A stretch of DNA of 47,395 nt from SVFI01 sp964519385 (GTDB lineage Bacteria > Bacillota > Clostridia > Lachnospirales > Lachnospiraceae): contig CAZFLR010000014.1 in NCBI GenBank assembly GCA_964519385.1, positions 1-47,395 on the forward strand, given 5' to 3'. The notes beneath the pieces are model-generated. The model searched no databases. It was not told the origin of the DNA and saw nothing but the letters and a program-made list of their open reading frames with translations. Made by a program: the position numbers and the translations under genes. Shown in pieces: positions 1-7,702 of the stretch. Each line of letters opens with the position of its first letter. The first letter of the stretch is position 1.

Positions 1-338
1 CCAATGCTCCTCACACTGTCCGCCATCTCAACCGTTGACAACTCACTACATCCTACAAAAAGAACACTTCCAATCGTGGTGACTCCGTTCTCTATTTTCA
101 CCTTTTTAATCTCCGTACTATTGAAAAACGGACTTCCTGTATAATTATAATCCTTTGTCGGACCCGTTCCTGTAATAGTCAGGATTCCGTTGACCAGTGT
201 GTATGTCACACTGCTCTCACTTCCGTTAGGGCCTAAATTCCCGCTCGCAGGCAAAGCCGCACGGGTCTCGAAGCTCATTCCAAAAGTCAAAAAACTAAAC
301 AGTAACAGTGAGCATATGATTCGTAGTGATTTTTTCAT
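1..338 (-). CDS. BspA-like leucine-rich-repeat surface protein, N-terminal part
   Basis: The minus-strand frame is open from an ATG at 338 to the window edge, giving about 112 residues. It begins with a Sec signal peptide: MKKSLRI, then a hydrophobic stretch to about residue 21, with a likely cleavage near RAA-LP. A short beta domain follows (VNGILTITGTG), then the start of repeats of the type IKKVKIENGVTTIGSVLF and LSTVEMADSVRSIG. These are LRR_5/BspA repeats, found in exported or wall-bound proteins of gut Firmicutes and often adhesins. A purine-rich stretch (AGGGATGG) stands 5' of the ATG. The rest of the gene and any wall anchor are outside the window, so the exact role cannot be judged. 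Confidence 0.8.
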   Translation of the reverse strand, partial: MKKSLRIICSLLLFSFLTFGMSFETRAALPASGNLGPNGSESSVTYTLVNGILTITGTGPTKDYNYTGSPFFNSTEIKKVKIENGVTTIGSVLFVGCSELSTVEMADSVRSI

Positions 339-377
339 AATATACATCCATCCCTTCGCTTAACATCATCTACTACT

Positions 378-406
378 ATTATATATCCTCCGGCGTTTTC
401 TATAAA
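378..406 (-). promoter_or_regulatory. Probable sigma-A promoter of the LRR protein gene
   Basis: On the minus strand a TTTATA -35 (401-406) is separated by 17 bases from a perfect TATAAT -10 (378-383), about 40 bases upstream of the LRR start codon. The -35 is weak, so this is a moderate call. Confidence 0.45.
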
Positions 407-420
407 TGTCCATTCAGGCA

Positions 421-458
421 AAAAAAAGTGCAATTTTTTTACCAAAAACCGCACTTTT
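421..458 (-). terminator. Hairpin terminator-like repeat facing left
   Basis: AAAAGTGC (424-431) pairs with GCACTTTT (451-458), with an inner T5/A5 pairing. Read on the minus strand the hairpin is followed by a run of T, as in an intrinsic terminator; on the plus strand it is not. No minus-strand gene ends here: the genes to the right are on the plus strand. It could be left from a lost gene or act as a leader attenuator. Confidence 0.45.
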
Positions 459-471
459 CCGCATTTCTTCG

Positions 472-486
472 GTTCGCCAGGCGAAC
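472..486. repeat. Short perfect palindrome
   Basis: GTTCGCC and GGCGAAC flank a single A. It sits between the leftward hairpin and the two-gene recombinase unit. It may be an operator or recombinase-related site; nothing further can be shown. Confidence 0.35.
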
Positions 487-572
487 ACGGCTTTTTTGAG
501 GATGCAGAACCTGCAACAATCAGAGGCTTCTGTCATAAACTATCGTAAGGCATAATAAGGATGTGAACACGC

Positions 573-761
573 TTGCATAAAACGACCTACTATCTTTGGA
601 GAAATGATTTTTCATCACAGGAAGAATTTGAGACAGCAAAAGAAAAATATAGGGAGCTTGGTTTCCGGGTCGTCACATATCTGGACGGGAAAGCGAATAC
701 AAATATTCATGACGGCTTGAAGGCCATGCTTCAAAATCATCCGGAGGAGGTGACATTATGA
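573..761 (+). CDS. Small protein translationally coupled to serine recombinase
   Basis: This 62-aa protein starts at TTG 573 behind an AAGGATG ribosome binding site; the upstream frame is closed by a TGA nine bases earlier, so TTG is the only sensible start. It contains YYLWRNDF, EEFETAKEKYRELGFRVV and a C-terminal IHDGLKAMLQNH helix. There is no HTH, signal or membrane segment. The stop overlaps the recombinase ATG as ATGA, so the two are surely translated together. I know small proteins of this type only as companions of large serine recombinases in clostridial elements. A directionality or accessory role is a guess. Confidence 0.75.
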   Translation: MHKTTYYLWRNDFSSQEEFETAKEKYRELGFRVVTYLDGKANTNIHDGLKAMLQNHPEEVTL

Positions 762-2380
762 ATGTCGGATATGTACGTCTATCAAGAGATGATGACAAAC
801 GGAATTATGTTTCCATCGAAAACCAAAAGCTGATTATCAGTCAATTTGCCACCGAATGCAGCATCACAATCGATCGCTGGTATGAGGATGACGGTTTCTC
901 CGGATATACATTCAATCGTCCCGGATTAAACCGGTTACTGGATGATTTAGATAGTATTGAGCGGGTATTTGTCAAGGATTTGTCCAGGATTGGCCGTCAT
1001 AATGCCCGGGTGCTGCTTCTTCTGGAGGATTTCAGGGAACGTCAAAAAGATCTTGTCGTGATTGATACGAATTACAATTCCGGAACGGATAATGATGACA
1101 CCATCGGTATCCTGACATGGTATAATGAAAAATATGTCAAAGATATCAGCAGGAAAATCAAATGCGCCATCGAAGCCCGGCAAAAAGAGGGCATCTTTAT
1201 AACGCAGCCGCCGTTTGGATATAAAAGGAGTGATAAAGATAAAAGCAGGCTGGAAATCATTCCGGAAGAAGCAGATTATGTAAAACTGGTTTATGAGCTT
1301 TATTTAAGAGGCTACGGTTACCGGCAGATTTCAAATTATCTGACCGGCAACAAGGTTCCGACCCCCTCCATGGTTCGCCGTGAGCATGAACTTGCAGAAG
1401 GGAAAATAACCAAACGACGCATTGCTGATTCCTGGTCAGATTCTATGGTAAGAGACCTTCTGAATAATGATTTTTATACCGGTACCCTCCGCTTACGGAA
1501 GCGTGCCCGTTCTACTGTTCACGGAAAAGACAGGCGGATTCCAAAAGAAGAACAGTATATTTTTGAAAATCATCATCCGCCAATTATCGATAAATCCTCC
1601 TTCGAGATGATACAGGATATAAAGTCCAAACGAGTCAAAAGTAATTATCGCGGAAGTCACGGTCGATGGACAGGTTCGGATCTTCCGAATCCGTTTGGAA
1701 GCTGTCTCTTTTGCAAAGACTGCGGAAGCCGTCTGACACCTGTCAGGAGAAGTACGACCTCCGGTGAAAAGAAATATTATATCTGTACCACTTATAACAC
1801 GAAGGGCAGACGTTATTGCGCAAGTTCCCATCTCATCAAGACAAATGATTTAACACAAGATGTGCTGTCATACTTCAGGCTCTGTCGTCATTCACTTTCA
1901 AATACCATCGCTGCCTATGACATGAAGGATTTTGATACCGGAAGAAAAACGGCAGAAGAAAAACGTTCCCTGCTTCAAAAACAGATGCTTGATAAAAAAC
2001 TACAGCTAAGGGTTCTTTTTACACAGAAAATCAGAGATTTATCCGGCACCTGCGCAAATGCGGATATCGTAAATGAGACCTATGATGTCATGCAAAAAGA
2101 TATGATTTCTCAGATTCACGATTTAGAGAGAAAGCTTAAGGAATTAAACGAGCTCCTTACCGGGAGTGAATACTCCGGTAAAAAAACGCAAAATGCCCTG
2201 CAGGCAATGGATAGGATACTTGAACGTGGTTTGCTGTCAAGAAAGGATATAGAGCTTTTCATTGAGCGTATTGAGGTAGATAAATACGGATTTCCCCAAA
2301 TCGAATTGAAATACGGCTTATCCCACCTGATTCCCTACAGTCTTTCTTCCGAAATGAACCGTTTGTCGCAGGAGTCCTGA
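758..2380 (+). CDS. Large serine recombinase (integrase/transposase of a mobile element)
   Basis: 540 aa. The N-terminal resolvase domain (about 1-145) has the catalytic Ser9 in YVRLSRDD and the active-site arginines in KDLSRIGRH. Next come the Recombinase domain (about 160-265; PFGYKRS, IPEEADYVKLVYELY) and a zinc beta-ribbon with CLFCKDCG and later YYIC...RRYCASSH. A long charged coiled-coil region (about 395-490) precedes a C-terminal SRKDIELFIERIEVD motif. This is the TnpX/phiC31-like architecture that catalyses att x att integration and excision through a phosphoserine. All key residues are present, so it should be active. It stops about 10 bases before the truncated transporter gene, the usual place for such an integrase at an element end. 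No phage structural genes are visible. Confidence 0.93.
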   Translation: MNVGYVRLSRDDDKRNYVSIENQKLIISQFATECSITIDRWYEDDGFSGYTFNRPGLNRLLDDLDSIERVFVKDLSRIGRHNARVLLLLEDFRERQKDLVVIDTNYNSGTDNDDTIGILTWYNEKYVKDISRKIKCAIEARQKEGIFITQPPFGYKRSDKDKSRLEIIPEEADYVKLVYELYLRGYGYRQISNYLTGNKVPTPSMVRREHELAEGKITKRRIADSWSDSMVRDLLNNDFYTGTLRLRKRARSTVHGKDRRIPKEEQYIFENHHPPIIDKSSFEMIQDIKSKRVKSNYRGSHGRWTGSDLPNPFGSCLFCKDCGSRLTPVRRSTTSGEKKYYICTTYNTKGRRYCASSHLIKTNDLTQDVLSYFRLCRHSLSNTIAAYDMKDFDTGRKTAEEKRSLLQKQMLDKKLQLRVLFTQKIRDLSGTCANADIVNETYDVMQKDMISQIHDLERKLKELNELLTGSEYSGKKTQNALQAMDRILERGLLSRKDIELFIERIEVDKYGFPQIELKYGLSHLIPYSLSSEMNRLSQES

Positions 2381-2395
2381 CGAAAATTTACATGG
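2371..2395. other. Probable attachment-site junction (element end / target gene)
   Basis: Reading the substrate-binding protein frame backwards, protein-like homology seems to persist to about codon 2383 (KIYMVPGTTGG) and is lost upstream, where the bases belong to the recombinase gene end. The crossover of the serine recombinase should therefore lie in about 2371-2395. The core dinucleotide cannot be fixed without the other end or an empty site. Confidence 0.5.
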
Positions 2396-2982
2396 TGCCG
2401 GGAACAACAGGCGGAATGCCACAGATGGTGTTTGAATATATTTTAAAGAAAAACGGTATTGAACCGGCTACCGATCTTGTGATTGACCAGAGCATCGACT
2501 TCGGCTCTACAGCAGCAGCCTTCAGTGGCGGACAGGGCGACTACACTGTTGAATTTGAACCTTCCGCAACTGCCCTTGAAAACATGGGAGAAGGCTACCA
2601 TGTCGTGGCATCGCTCGGTGTAGATTCCGGCTTTGTTCCATATACCTGCTTTTCTGCAAAAGAGAGTTATGTAAACAATAACAAGGAAGTGATTCAGAAA
2701 TTTACAGATGCTTTACAGCTTGGTATGGATTATGTAAACTCGCATACACCGGAAGAAATTGCCGCTGTCATTCAGCCTCAATTCACGGAAACCGATTTAA
2801 AAACTCTCACCACGATTGTTTCCCGTTATCATGAACAGGATACGTGGAAAACAGATTTGATTTTTGAAAAAGAAAGCTTTGACCTGCTCCAGAATATTCT
2901 TGAAGAGGCCGGTCAGCTTGAGGAACGTGCACCTTACGATAAGCTCGTCACAACCGATTTCGCCGCCAAAGCAGCCAAATAA
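2392..2982 (+). pseudogene. ABC transporter substrate-binding protein (NMT1/SsuA-like), 3' part only
   Basis: 196 residues resemble the C-terminal lobe of SsuA/ThiY/NMT1-type periplasmic binding proteins: VPGTTGGMPQMVFEYILKKNGI, then GDYTVEFEPSATALE, a long helix with HTPEEIAAVIQPQF and TLTTIVSRYHEQDTW. Full family members are about 320-350 aa with a lipoprotein signal; the signal peptide and the first 120-150 residues are missing. The frame is open upstream into the recombinase gene, and ATG 2392 lacks a ribosome binding site, so this is not a normal gene start. The gene was evidently split by the recombinase element; its 5' part and the permease and ATPase partners should lie beyond the other end of the element. 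The ligand is unknown. Confidence 0.8.
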
Positions 2983-3012
2983 TCCGTCAGAGGGTTTTCT
3001 TCTCTGTCATTT

Positions 3013-3053
3013 AAAAATGGTGTTTCCGCCTTTCGTCCGGAAACACCATTTTT
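3013..3053. terminator. Bidirectional intrinsic terminator
   Basis: A perfect 16-bp stem (3013-3028 with 3038-3053) carries A-runs and T-runs on both flanks. It serves both the truncated binding-protein gene (plus) and the convergent LysM gene operon (minus). Confidence 0.9.
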
Positions 3054-3064
3054 TATTGCAATCT

Positions 3065-3787
3065 CTATCTCTCTCTGTAAAATTCTCTGCGAAGTCCGTC
3101 CGACAAATAGGTCGCCAGAGAAGCTGCCCATTCATCAAGGCGGTCAAATCCGGAAAATTCAGCCTCCATATCATCTGCCCTCATGGATGTCACAATCCGG
3201 TCTGCAACCTCAAGCGGCTCCTTCATTTCCTCCTCCAGACGGTCTTTATCATAAAATCTGTTATACCGTGCCAAAAGAGCTGCGATATTTTCTGCATGCT
3301 CTGTTACGCGTTCTGCAAACTGCTTTTGCGCATCCGTGTCTCTGTTATTGGTCGCGTTAGCATAAGACAACAACTCCAGCGTATATTTTTTTACAAACAA
3401 ATCTCTGAGACTTGTAATCACCGACTCCGGATAAAACAGAGCAAATAAATCTACTACCCTGTCGGCTGCCTGCTCCGTTCTAAGCGCAGCCTCTCTCTGA
3501 CGCATGGCAGAACCGGAGAGCGACATCAGATACATCTTAATCCAGCCTGCATATTGCATAAATGCCTTCCCGAAATCTCCCGTCATCTGTATTTCATCCA
3601 TTGATGGTTTTTCCGTAAACCGGTTTCCTCTGCAAATGTTCAGTTTCGTTCCGACCTGAAGATTGTACGGATCCACCTCAGGATTTGCGAGGAGAATAAG
3701 GGGCACTGTCGTTTTGTATCTCTGTGCAAGCCGATACAAGGTATCGCCTCTGACAATCTCGTGTGTAATCATCTGACACTCTGTCAT
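3065..3787 (-). CDS. LysM-domain protein with a helical C-terminal domain
   Basis: 240 aa. Residues about 6-53 are a single LysM domain (HEIVRGDTLYRLAQRYKTT, NPEVDPYNLQVGTKLNI), a fold that binds N-acetylglucosamine polymers. The remaining 180 residues are charged and helical and match nothing I recognise. There is no signal peptide or membrane segment, so export would need another route, or the protein acts inside the cell as some spore-coat or sheath LysM proteins do. GGAGG stands five bases before ATG 3787. It follows greA by 80 bases and is the last gene before a strong terminator. Confidence 0.8.
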   Translation of the reverse strand: MTECQMITHEIVRGDTLYRLAQRYKTTVPLILLANPEVDPYNLQVGTKLNICRGNRFTEKPSMDEIQMTGDFGKAFMQYAGWIKMYLMSLSGSAMRQREAALRTEQAADRVVDLFALFYPESVITSLRDLFVKKYTLELLSYANATNNRDTDAQKQFAERVTEHAENIAALLARYNRFYDKDRLEEEMKEPLEVADRIVTSMRADDMEAEFSGFDRLDEWAASLATYLSDGLRREFYRER

Positions 3788-3867
3788 ATTGCCTCCAATA
3801 TATGATAATATTCATCTCTATTATATGTGGCATATGAAAAAATGTGAGCCGTCTTTCCTTCCGCAGC

Positions 3868-4371
3868 TTAATAGCCGCGAATCTTATCCTCCGAATCATC
3901 CGTTGTCTTATCTATCTTCCGAATAACTACAAAATAGCTGTAGAAATCATTTACCACTACCTCCACTCTGTCTCCGGTCTTATGTCCCATCAGTGCTTTG
4001 CCCAGCGGTGATTCTATACTGATAAGGTTTGAGAGGGAATTGCTTCGCACTGTCGTCACAATCCTATAAACCTCCTCCTCATCATCTTCCTCCACATAAA
4101 CCGTCACCGTATTGTTCATTCCAACCTCATCCGATTCCGACTCATCTGAAATAATCTCTGCCGTCCGTATCATTCGCTCAAGATAACGGATACGGCTTTC
4201 GTTTTTGTTCTTTTCCCGCTTCGCCGCATGGTATTCAAAGTTCTCGCTCAAATCCCCATGTGCCCTTGTTTCCTTGACCGACTCCAGCAATTGCGGGCGT
4301 TTCACAAGCTTTCTGTATTCAATTTCTTCCTGCATTTTGTCAATGTCTGACTGTGTTAACTGATCTCTCAT
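3868..4371 (-). CDS. greA: Transcription elongation factor GreA
   Basis: 167 aa from ATG 4371, chosen over longer upstream starts because GAGGG precedes it and because the extension would overlap the cation transporter gene. It has the N-terminal coiled coil (QSDIDKMQEEIEYRK, ETRAHGDLSENFEYHAAKRE, with the acidic tip region ARAHGDLSEN-like) and the C-terminal FKBP-like domain (SIESPLGKALMGHKTGDRVEV). GreA inserts its coiled coil into the RNA polymerase secondary channel and stimulates transcript cleavage in backtracked complexes. The acidic linker (DESESDE, EEDDEEE) is richer than usual. It lies 26 bases after the cation transporter gene, probably in the same operon. Confidence 0.9.
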   Translation of the reverse strand: MRDQLTQSDIDKMQEEIEYRKLVKRPQLLESVKETRAHGDLSENFEYHAAKREKNKNESRIRYLERMIRTAEIISDESESDEVGMNNTVTVYVEEDDEEEVYRIVTTVRSNSLSNLISIESPLGKALMGHKTGDRVEVVVNDFYSYFVVIRKIDKTTDDSEDKIRGY

Positions 4372-4397
4372 ATGTTCCCTCTTCGTTTTATGTAAAC

Positions 4398-5567
4398 CTA
4401 ATGTTTCAAATATGCCTGATCCACTTTGATAACCGTAAAGCATTCCGGCCATTTTTTCTGCACCCTCTTTTCAATCTCCGCCTTCAGTGTTTCTTCCGGC
4501 TTTTTATATCCTGCCGGAACCACCACATCGAAAATCAGATTCGTATGTGTATTGCCGACCACCATGCGGAAATCATGCAGGGTCAGCCCCTCTTCCAGCC
4601 CTTCAATAATTTTTACAACCTCCGCCTTGCGCTCTGCAACCGTCTCATTGTTCGTATCAATCGGGTCCATATGAATCGTAGCGTCACAGTGAAGTTCCTG
4701 TTCGAGCTCTCTCTCAATCAAATCAATCACATCATGAAGCACAAAGATGTCTCCGTCACCCGGAACCTCTGCATGTAGTGATATCATGACACGTCCCGGT
4801 CCGTAGTCATGTACAATCAGGTCATGAATTCCGACAACCTCCTCATGCTCCATGACAATCCTTTCAATCTCTTCAACAAACTTCGGCTCCGGAGCCTGCC
4901 CCAGCAGAGGACTGATGGTATCTTTTGCCGCCTCATATCCTGCGACGAGAATCAGCAATGCCACAAGTGCTCCGCAATATCCATCCACGTTGATATCCGT
5001 GACATACAAAAACAGCATCGCCAAAAGTACGACCGTTGTGGAGAGCGCGTCACTCAAGCTGTCTGTCGCCGTGGCTTTCATCGCATTGGAGGATATTTTC
5101 TTCCCAACCTTCCGGTTATAATATGCCATATAAAGCTTCACAAGAATGGAAATCAACAAAATCCCCACAGACAGCACCGACAACTCAACCGTCTTCGGAT
5201 GAAGTATTTTCTTAATGGAGCTTTTTCCAAGCTCCACTCCCATGAGCATGATTAAAAAAGCCACTCCGAGTCCCGAAAGATATTCTATCCTTCCATGTCC
5301 GAAAGGATGATCGGAATCAGGTTTCTTCCCCGCAAACACAAAACCTATCAGTGTGATAAAGGATGAGCCTGCATCTGACAGATTGTTAAAAGCATCTGCC
5401 ATAATCGCGATTGATCCGCTTACAAAGCCTGCCACATATTTTCCTGCAAACAGGCACACATTAAGAAAAATCCCCAAAACGCTGCAGAGCGTTCCATACG
5501 CCTTACGCACCTGCTGCTCACTTTTTCCGTCTTCTTTTATCCATAATTTTGCCAATAGTGTAACCAT
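4398..5567 (-). CDS. Cation diffusion facilitator (divalent metal/H+ antiporter)
   Basis: 389 aa from ATG 5567, which has AGAGGTG eight bases upstream; an ATG at 5588 overlaps the previous stop as ATGA but has no ribosome binding site. Six membrane helices precede a cytoplasmic domain (about 205-389) with HDLIVHDYGPGRVMISLHAEVP. Family signatures are SIAIMADAFNNLSDAGSS in helix 2 and DHPFGHGRIEYL between helices 2 and 3. The transport-site residues are Asn61, Asp65 (helix 2) and Asp169, Asp173 (helix 5); there is no His at either position. Zinc-type members usually carry HxxxD, so Mn or Fe export is more likely than Zn. The C-terminal domain is longer than in FieF and carries an additional VVGNTHTNLIFDVVVP segment. 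Confidence 0.9.
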   Translation of the reverse strand: MVTLLAKLWIKEDGKSEQQVRKAYGTLCSVLGIFLNVCLFAGKYVAGFVSGSIAIMADAFNNLSDAGSSFITLIGFVFAGKKPDSDHPFGHGRIEYLSGLGVAFLIMLMGVELGKSSIKKILHPKTVELSVLSVGILLISILVKLYMAYYNRKVGKKISSNAMKATATDSLSDALSTTVVLLAMLFLYVTDINVDGYCGALVALLILVAGYEAAKDTISPLLGQAPEPKFVEEIERIVMEHEEVVGIHDLIVHDYGPGRVMISLHAEVPGDGDIFVLHDVIDLIERELEQELHCDATIHMDPIDTNNETVAERKAEVVKIIEGLEEGLTLHDFRMVVGNTHTNLIFDVVVPAGYKKPEETLKAEIEKRVQKKWPECFTVIKVDQAYLKH

Positions 5568-5584
5568 TGATATACACCTCTTTC

Positions 5585-7690
5585 TCATTCATAAAAATAC
5601 AGGTCAAGGTCAACATATCCATCAATTCCCGGAACTGTTCCCTTTTCCGTAAACTGCCACATTTTAAATGCATACGGGTAATCCGGTGTCTCCCTGTAAT
5701 CCGCGAGCCATTTGTCATACGCTTCCAGTTCCTCCAGATGAAGTACCGTGGCGAACCGTTTGGCATTTGCATAAATCACAGGCTCATAACCAGCCTCTCT
5801 TATCCTGTCACAAAATGCCTTCGTGATGGATGTCAGTCGGTTCGGAGTCAAATCATCCGTCCTCGCATCATCATAATAAATCGGCTCGGTGTCAAACACC
5901 ACCGGCATTCCTATCTCACATCCCGAAATTGCATCCAGCACAAAATCCGCTTCCTCTACTGCTTCTTCCTCATTGACTGCTGCCGAAAAGAAGTATACTC
6001 CGACACGGATTCCCTGCTCTGTCGCCCTTCGACAGTTTTCATAAAACCGGTCGTCTATCTTCATTTCTCCGGTTCCGTAACCCCGGATACCAACACGGAG
6101 AATTGCAAACTCAACACCGGACTCCTTCACCTGCTGCCAGTCAATCTCTCCCTGAAATTTGGAGACATCAATTCCCACCATGGATTTCACATCGTCCCCG
6201 GAAACATATTTTTTTGAAAGTCCGGTTCCCTGAAATCCTGTCATATCATATGAATTTTTCCGTATACCTTCCACAAGCGGAACCCTCATCAGTCCCTGTG
6301 CAATATCGAAAACAACCACCGTTTCCGGTTTTTCCTCCGTTTCCTGATTATATCGCATCTCTATGAAAATTTCATCCTCTTTCAGTTTTTGATTCACGCT
6401 CTCCTGAGGCGTGCTCTCCCGGCGGATATTTTGCACCGGCTCTGTCGAAGCCCTCTCCCTTGCGTAAGAAATCCCCCACAGGGTCACTGAAAAAAGAAAA
6501 ATACAGACACCCGAAATCAGACATATATTCTCAATCTGCTTCATTCTCCATCCATGTCCGCCGTTCCTTTTCCTCACACGTTCCCTGTAAGTCGCAAACG
6601 CCGCAACAATCAATAATATCGATATAACCACTCCAAACAGGGAGCCCCACATTACCGGCGGCGTATTACCTGTAACAGATATGTTTTCCTCCGGAGCTGA
6701 AAGTTCTCCGCTGATTTGTTCCTCCTCGGCTCCTGTCTCTAAATCCGTCTTTTCAAAACCAACCGTTTGCGTCTGTGTATAAAGAAAATGTCCATTATAA
6801 ACTCTGGCAATTACCTTTGCCCCCGGCGGAACGTCCGGTATACATATCTGCGCGCTGTCTTTCCCGTTTTCAAACGGAAAAAGCACAGACCAGGTCTTTC
6901 CGCCGTCCGTAGTGTAATCATAGTATACAATTTCACTCTCCGCATCTTTTCCCGAGATATAAAATATTTCTCCCTCCTTCGCGCTTCCCACATATACAAG
7001 AAGGGCACTCTCCGGCTCCGTCAGGTCACTTCCTACCGGCTCTTCCGGAGCAAAATATCCATTCTTTACATAAGATGTGTAATCTCTGCCAAGCGAAGAA
7101 CTCGTCAGCCCGAAGTATTTCGCAACCGCTGTCGCATCCGACCTTCCGAGTGCCTGCCAGTCCTCCTCATCATTTACCTTTTCATAATCCCTCAAATGAT
7201 CCGCATACCCATGCTCCACCAATATACTCGGTATTTCCAGTGCTGTTGATTCGCGCAAAATCCCATAATAATCAAGGCCGTCATCATTCAGCCTCGTCTT
7301 TACACCCCTGAGTGTAAATCCCAGTTCATGAAACTGCTCCATGAACACATCCCCGAGTGAATGCATTTGCGCATAATTTTGACCCGCACTCGGAATCCAT
7401 ACCTCCGAGCCGAACATTTCATGCTTTTCTGACATATTAAAATGGAGGCTGATTAAAATATCCGCCCCCACGCTCTCTGCATATTGCGCACGCTCTTTCA
7501 GTGACATATCTGCTTTTTCAGGATTCGTTATGTAAACCTCAACATTCTCATATTGCAACAGTTCATCACGCATCGCACACGCCGTCACCAGATTCATGTC
7601 CTTCTCCAGCAGTCCTCTGTGACTGAGTCCTTCATTGCTTCCTCCATGTCCCGGGTCCAAAACAATCACTACGTTATCGTTACTCGGCAT
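5585..7690 (-). CDS. Membrane-bound bifunctional wall hydrolase: N-acetylmuramoyl-L-alanine amidase + GH25 lysozyme
   Basis: 701 aa from ATG 7690 behind GGGAG; a TTG 12 bases upstream is less likely. Residues about 5-195 form an Amidase_3 domain with zinc ligands in LDPGHGG, the Glu of LLEKDMNL, SLHFN and the catalytic Glu of LVEHGYAD. Residues about 225-315 look Ig-like. Two membrane segments follow (about 347-367 and 386-408), separated by a basic loop (RERVRKRNGGHGWR). After a linker, about 505-700 is a GH25 muramidase with GIDVSKFQGEIDW and the catalytic pair in VFDTEP. The basic loop suggests it is cytoplasmic, putting both enzymes outside, although the N-terminal enzyme has no signal peptide. 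It may be a fusion of two genes; Met at 6544 begins what looks like a signal-anchored lysozyme. Confidence 0.9.
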   Translation of the reverse strand: MPSNDNVVIVLDPGHGGSNEGLSHRGLLEKDMNLVTACAMRDELLQYENVEVYITNPEKADMSLKERAQYAESVGADILISLHFNMSEKHEMFGSEVWIPSAGQNYAQMHSLGDVFMEQFHELGFTLRGVKTRLNDDGLDYYGILRESTALEIPSILVEHGYADHLRDYEKVNDEEDWQALGRSDATAVAKYFGLTSSSLGRDYTSYVKNGYFAPEEPVGSDLTEPESALLVYVGSAKEGEIFYISGKDAESEIVYYDYTTDGGKTWSVLFPFENGKDSAQICIPDVPPGAKVIARVYNGHFLYTQTQTVGFEKTDLETGAEEEQISGELSAPEENISVTGNTPPVMWGSLFGVVISILLIVAAFATYRERVRKRNGGHGWRMKQIENICLISGVCIFLFSVTLWGISYARERASTEPVQNIRRESTPQESVNQKLKEDEIFIEMRYNQETEEKPETVVVFDIAQGLMRVPLVEGIRKNSYDMTGFQGTGLSKKYVSGDDVKSMVGIDVSKFQGEIDWQQVKESGVEFAILRVGIRGYGTGEMKIDDRFYENCRRATEQGIRVGVYFFSAAVNEEEAVEEADFVLDAISGCEIGMPVVFDTEPIYYDDARTDDLTPNRLTSITKAFCDRIREAGYEPVIYANAKRFATVLHLEELEAYDKWLADYRETPDYPYAFKMWQFTEKGTVPGIDGYVDLDLYFYE

Positions 7691-7702
7691 ACTGTCTCCC
7701 AA

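Noticed and set aside
573..2982. Prophage
   Set aside because: Only a serine recombinase and a small partner are present; no phage structural, lysis or replication genes are visible.
4372..4452. N-terminal extension of GreA
   Set aside because: It would overlap the upstream gene, has no ribosome binding site, and GreA normally starts at the chosen Met.
6544..6560. Internal start for a separate GH25 lysozyme gene
   Set aside because: ATG 6544 has GGAG only one base away and the frame is continuous with the amidase; kept as one gene, with fusion noted.
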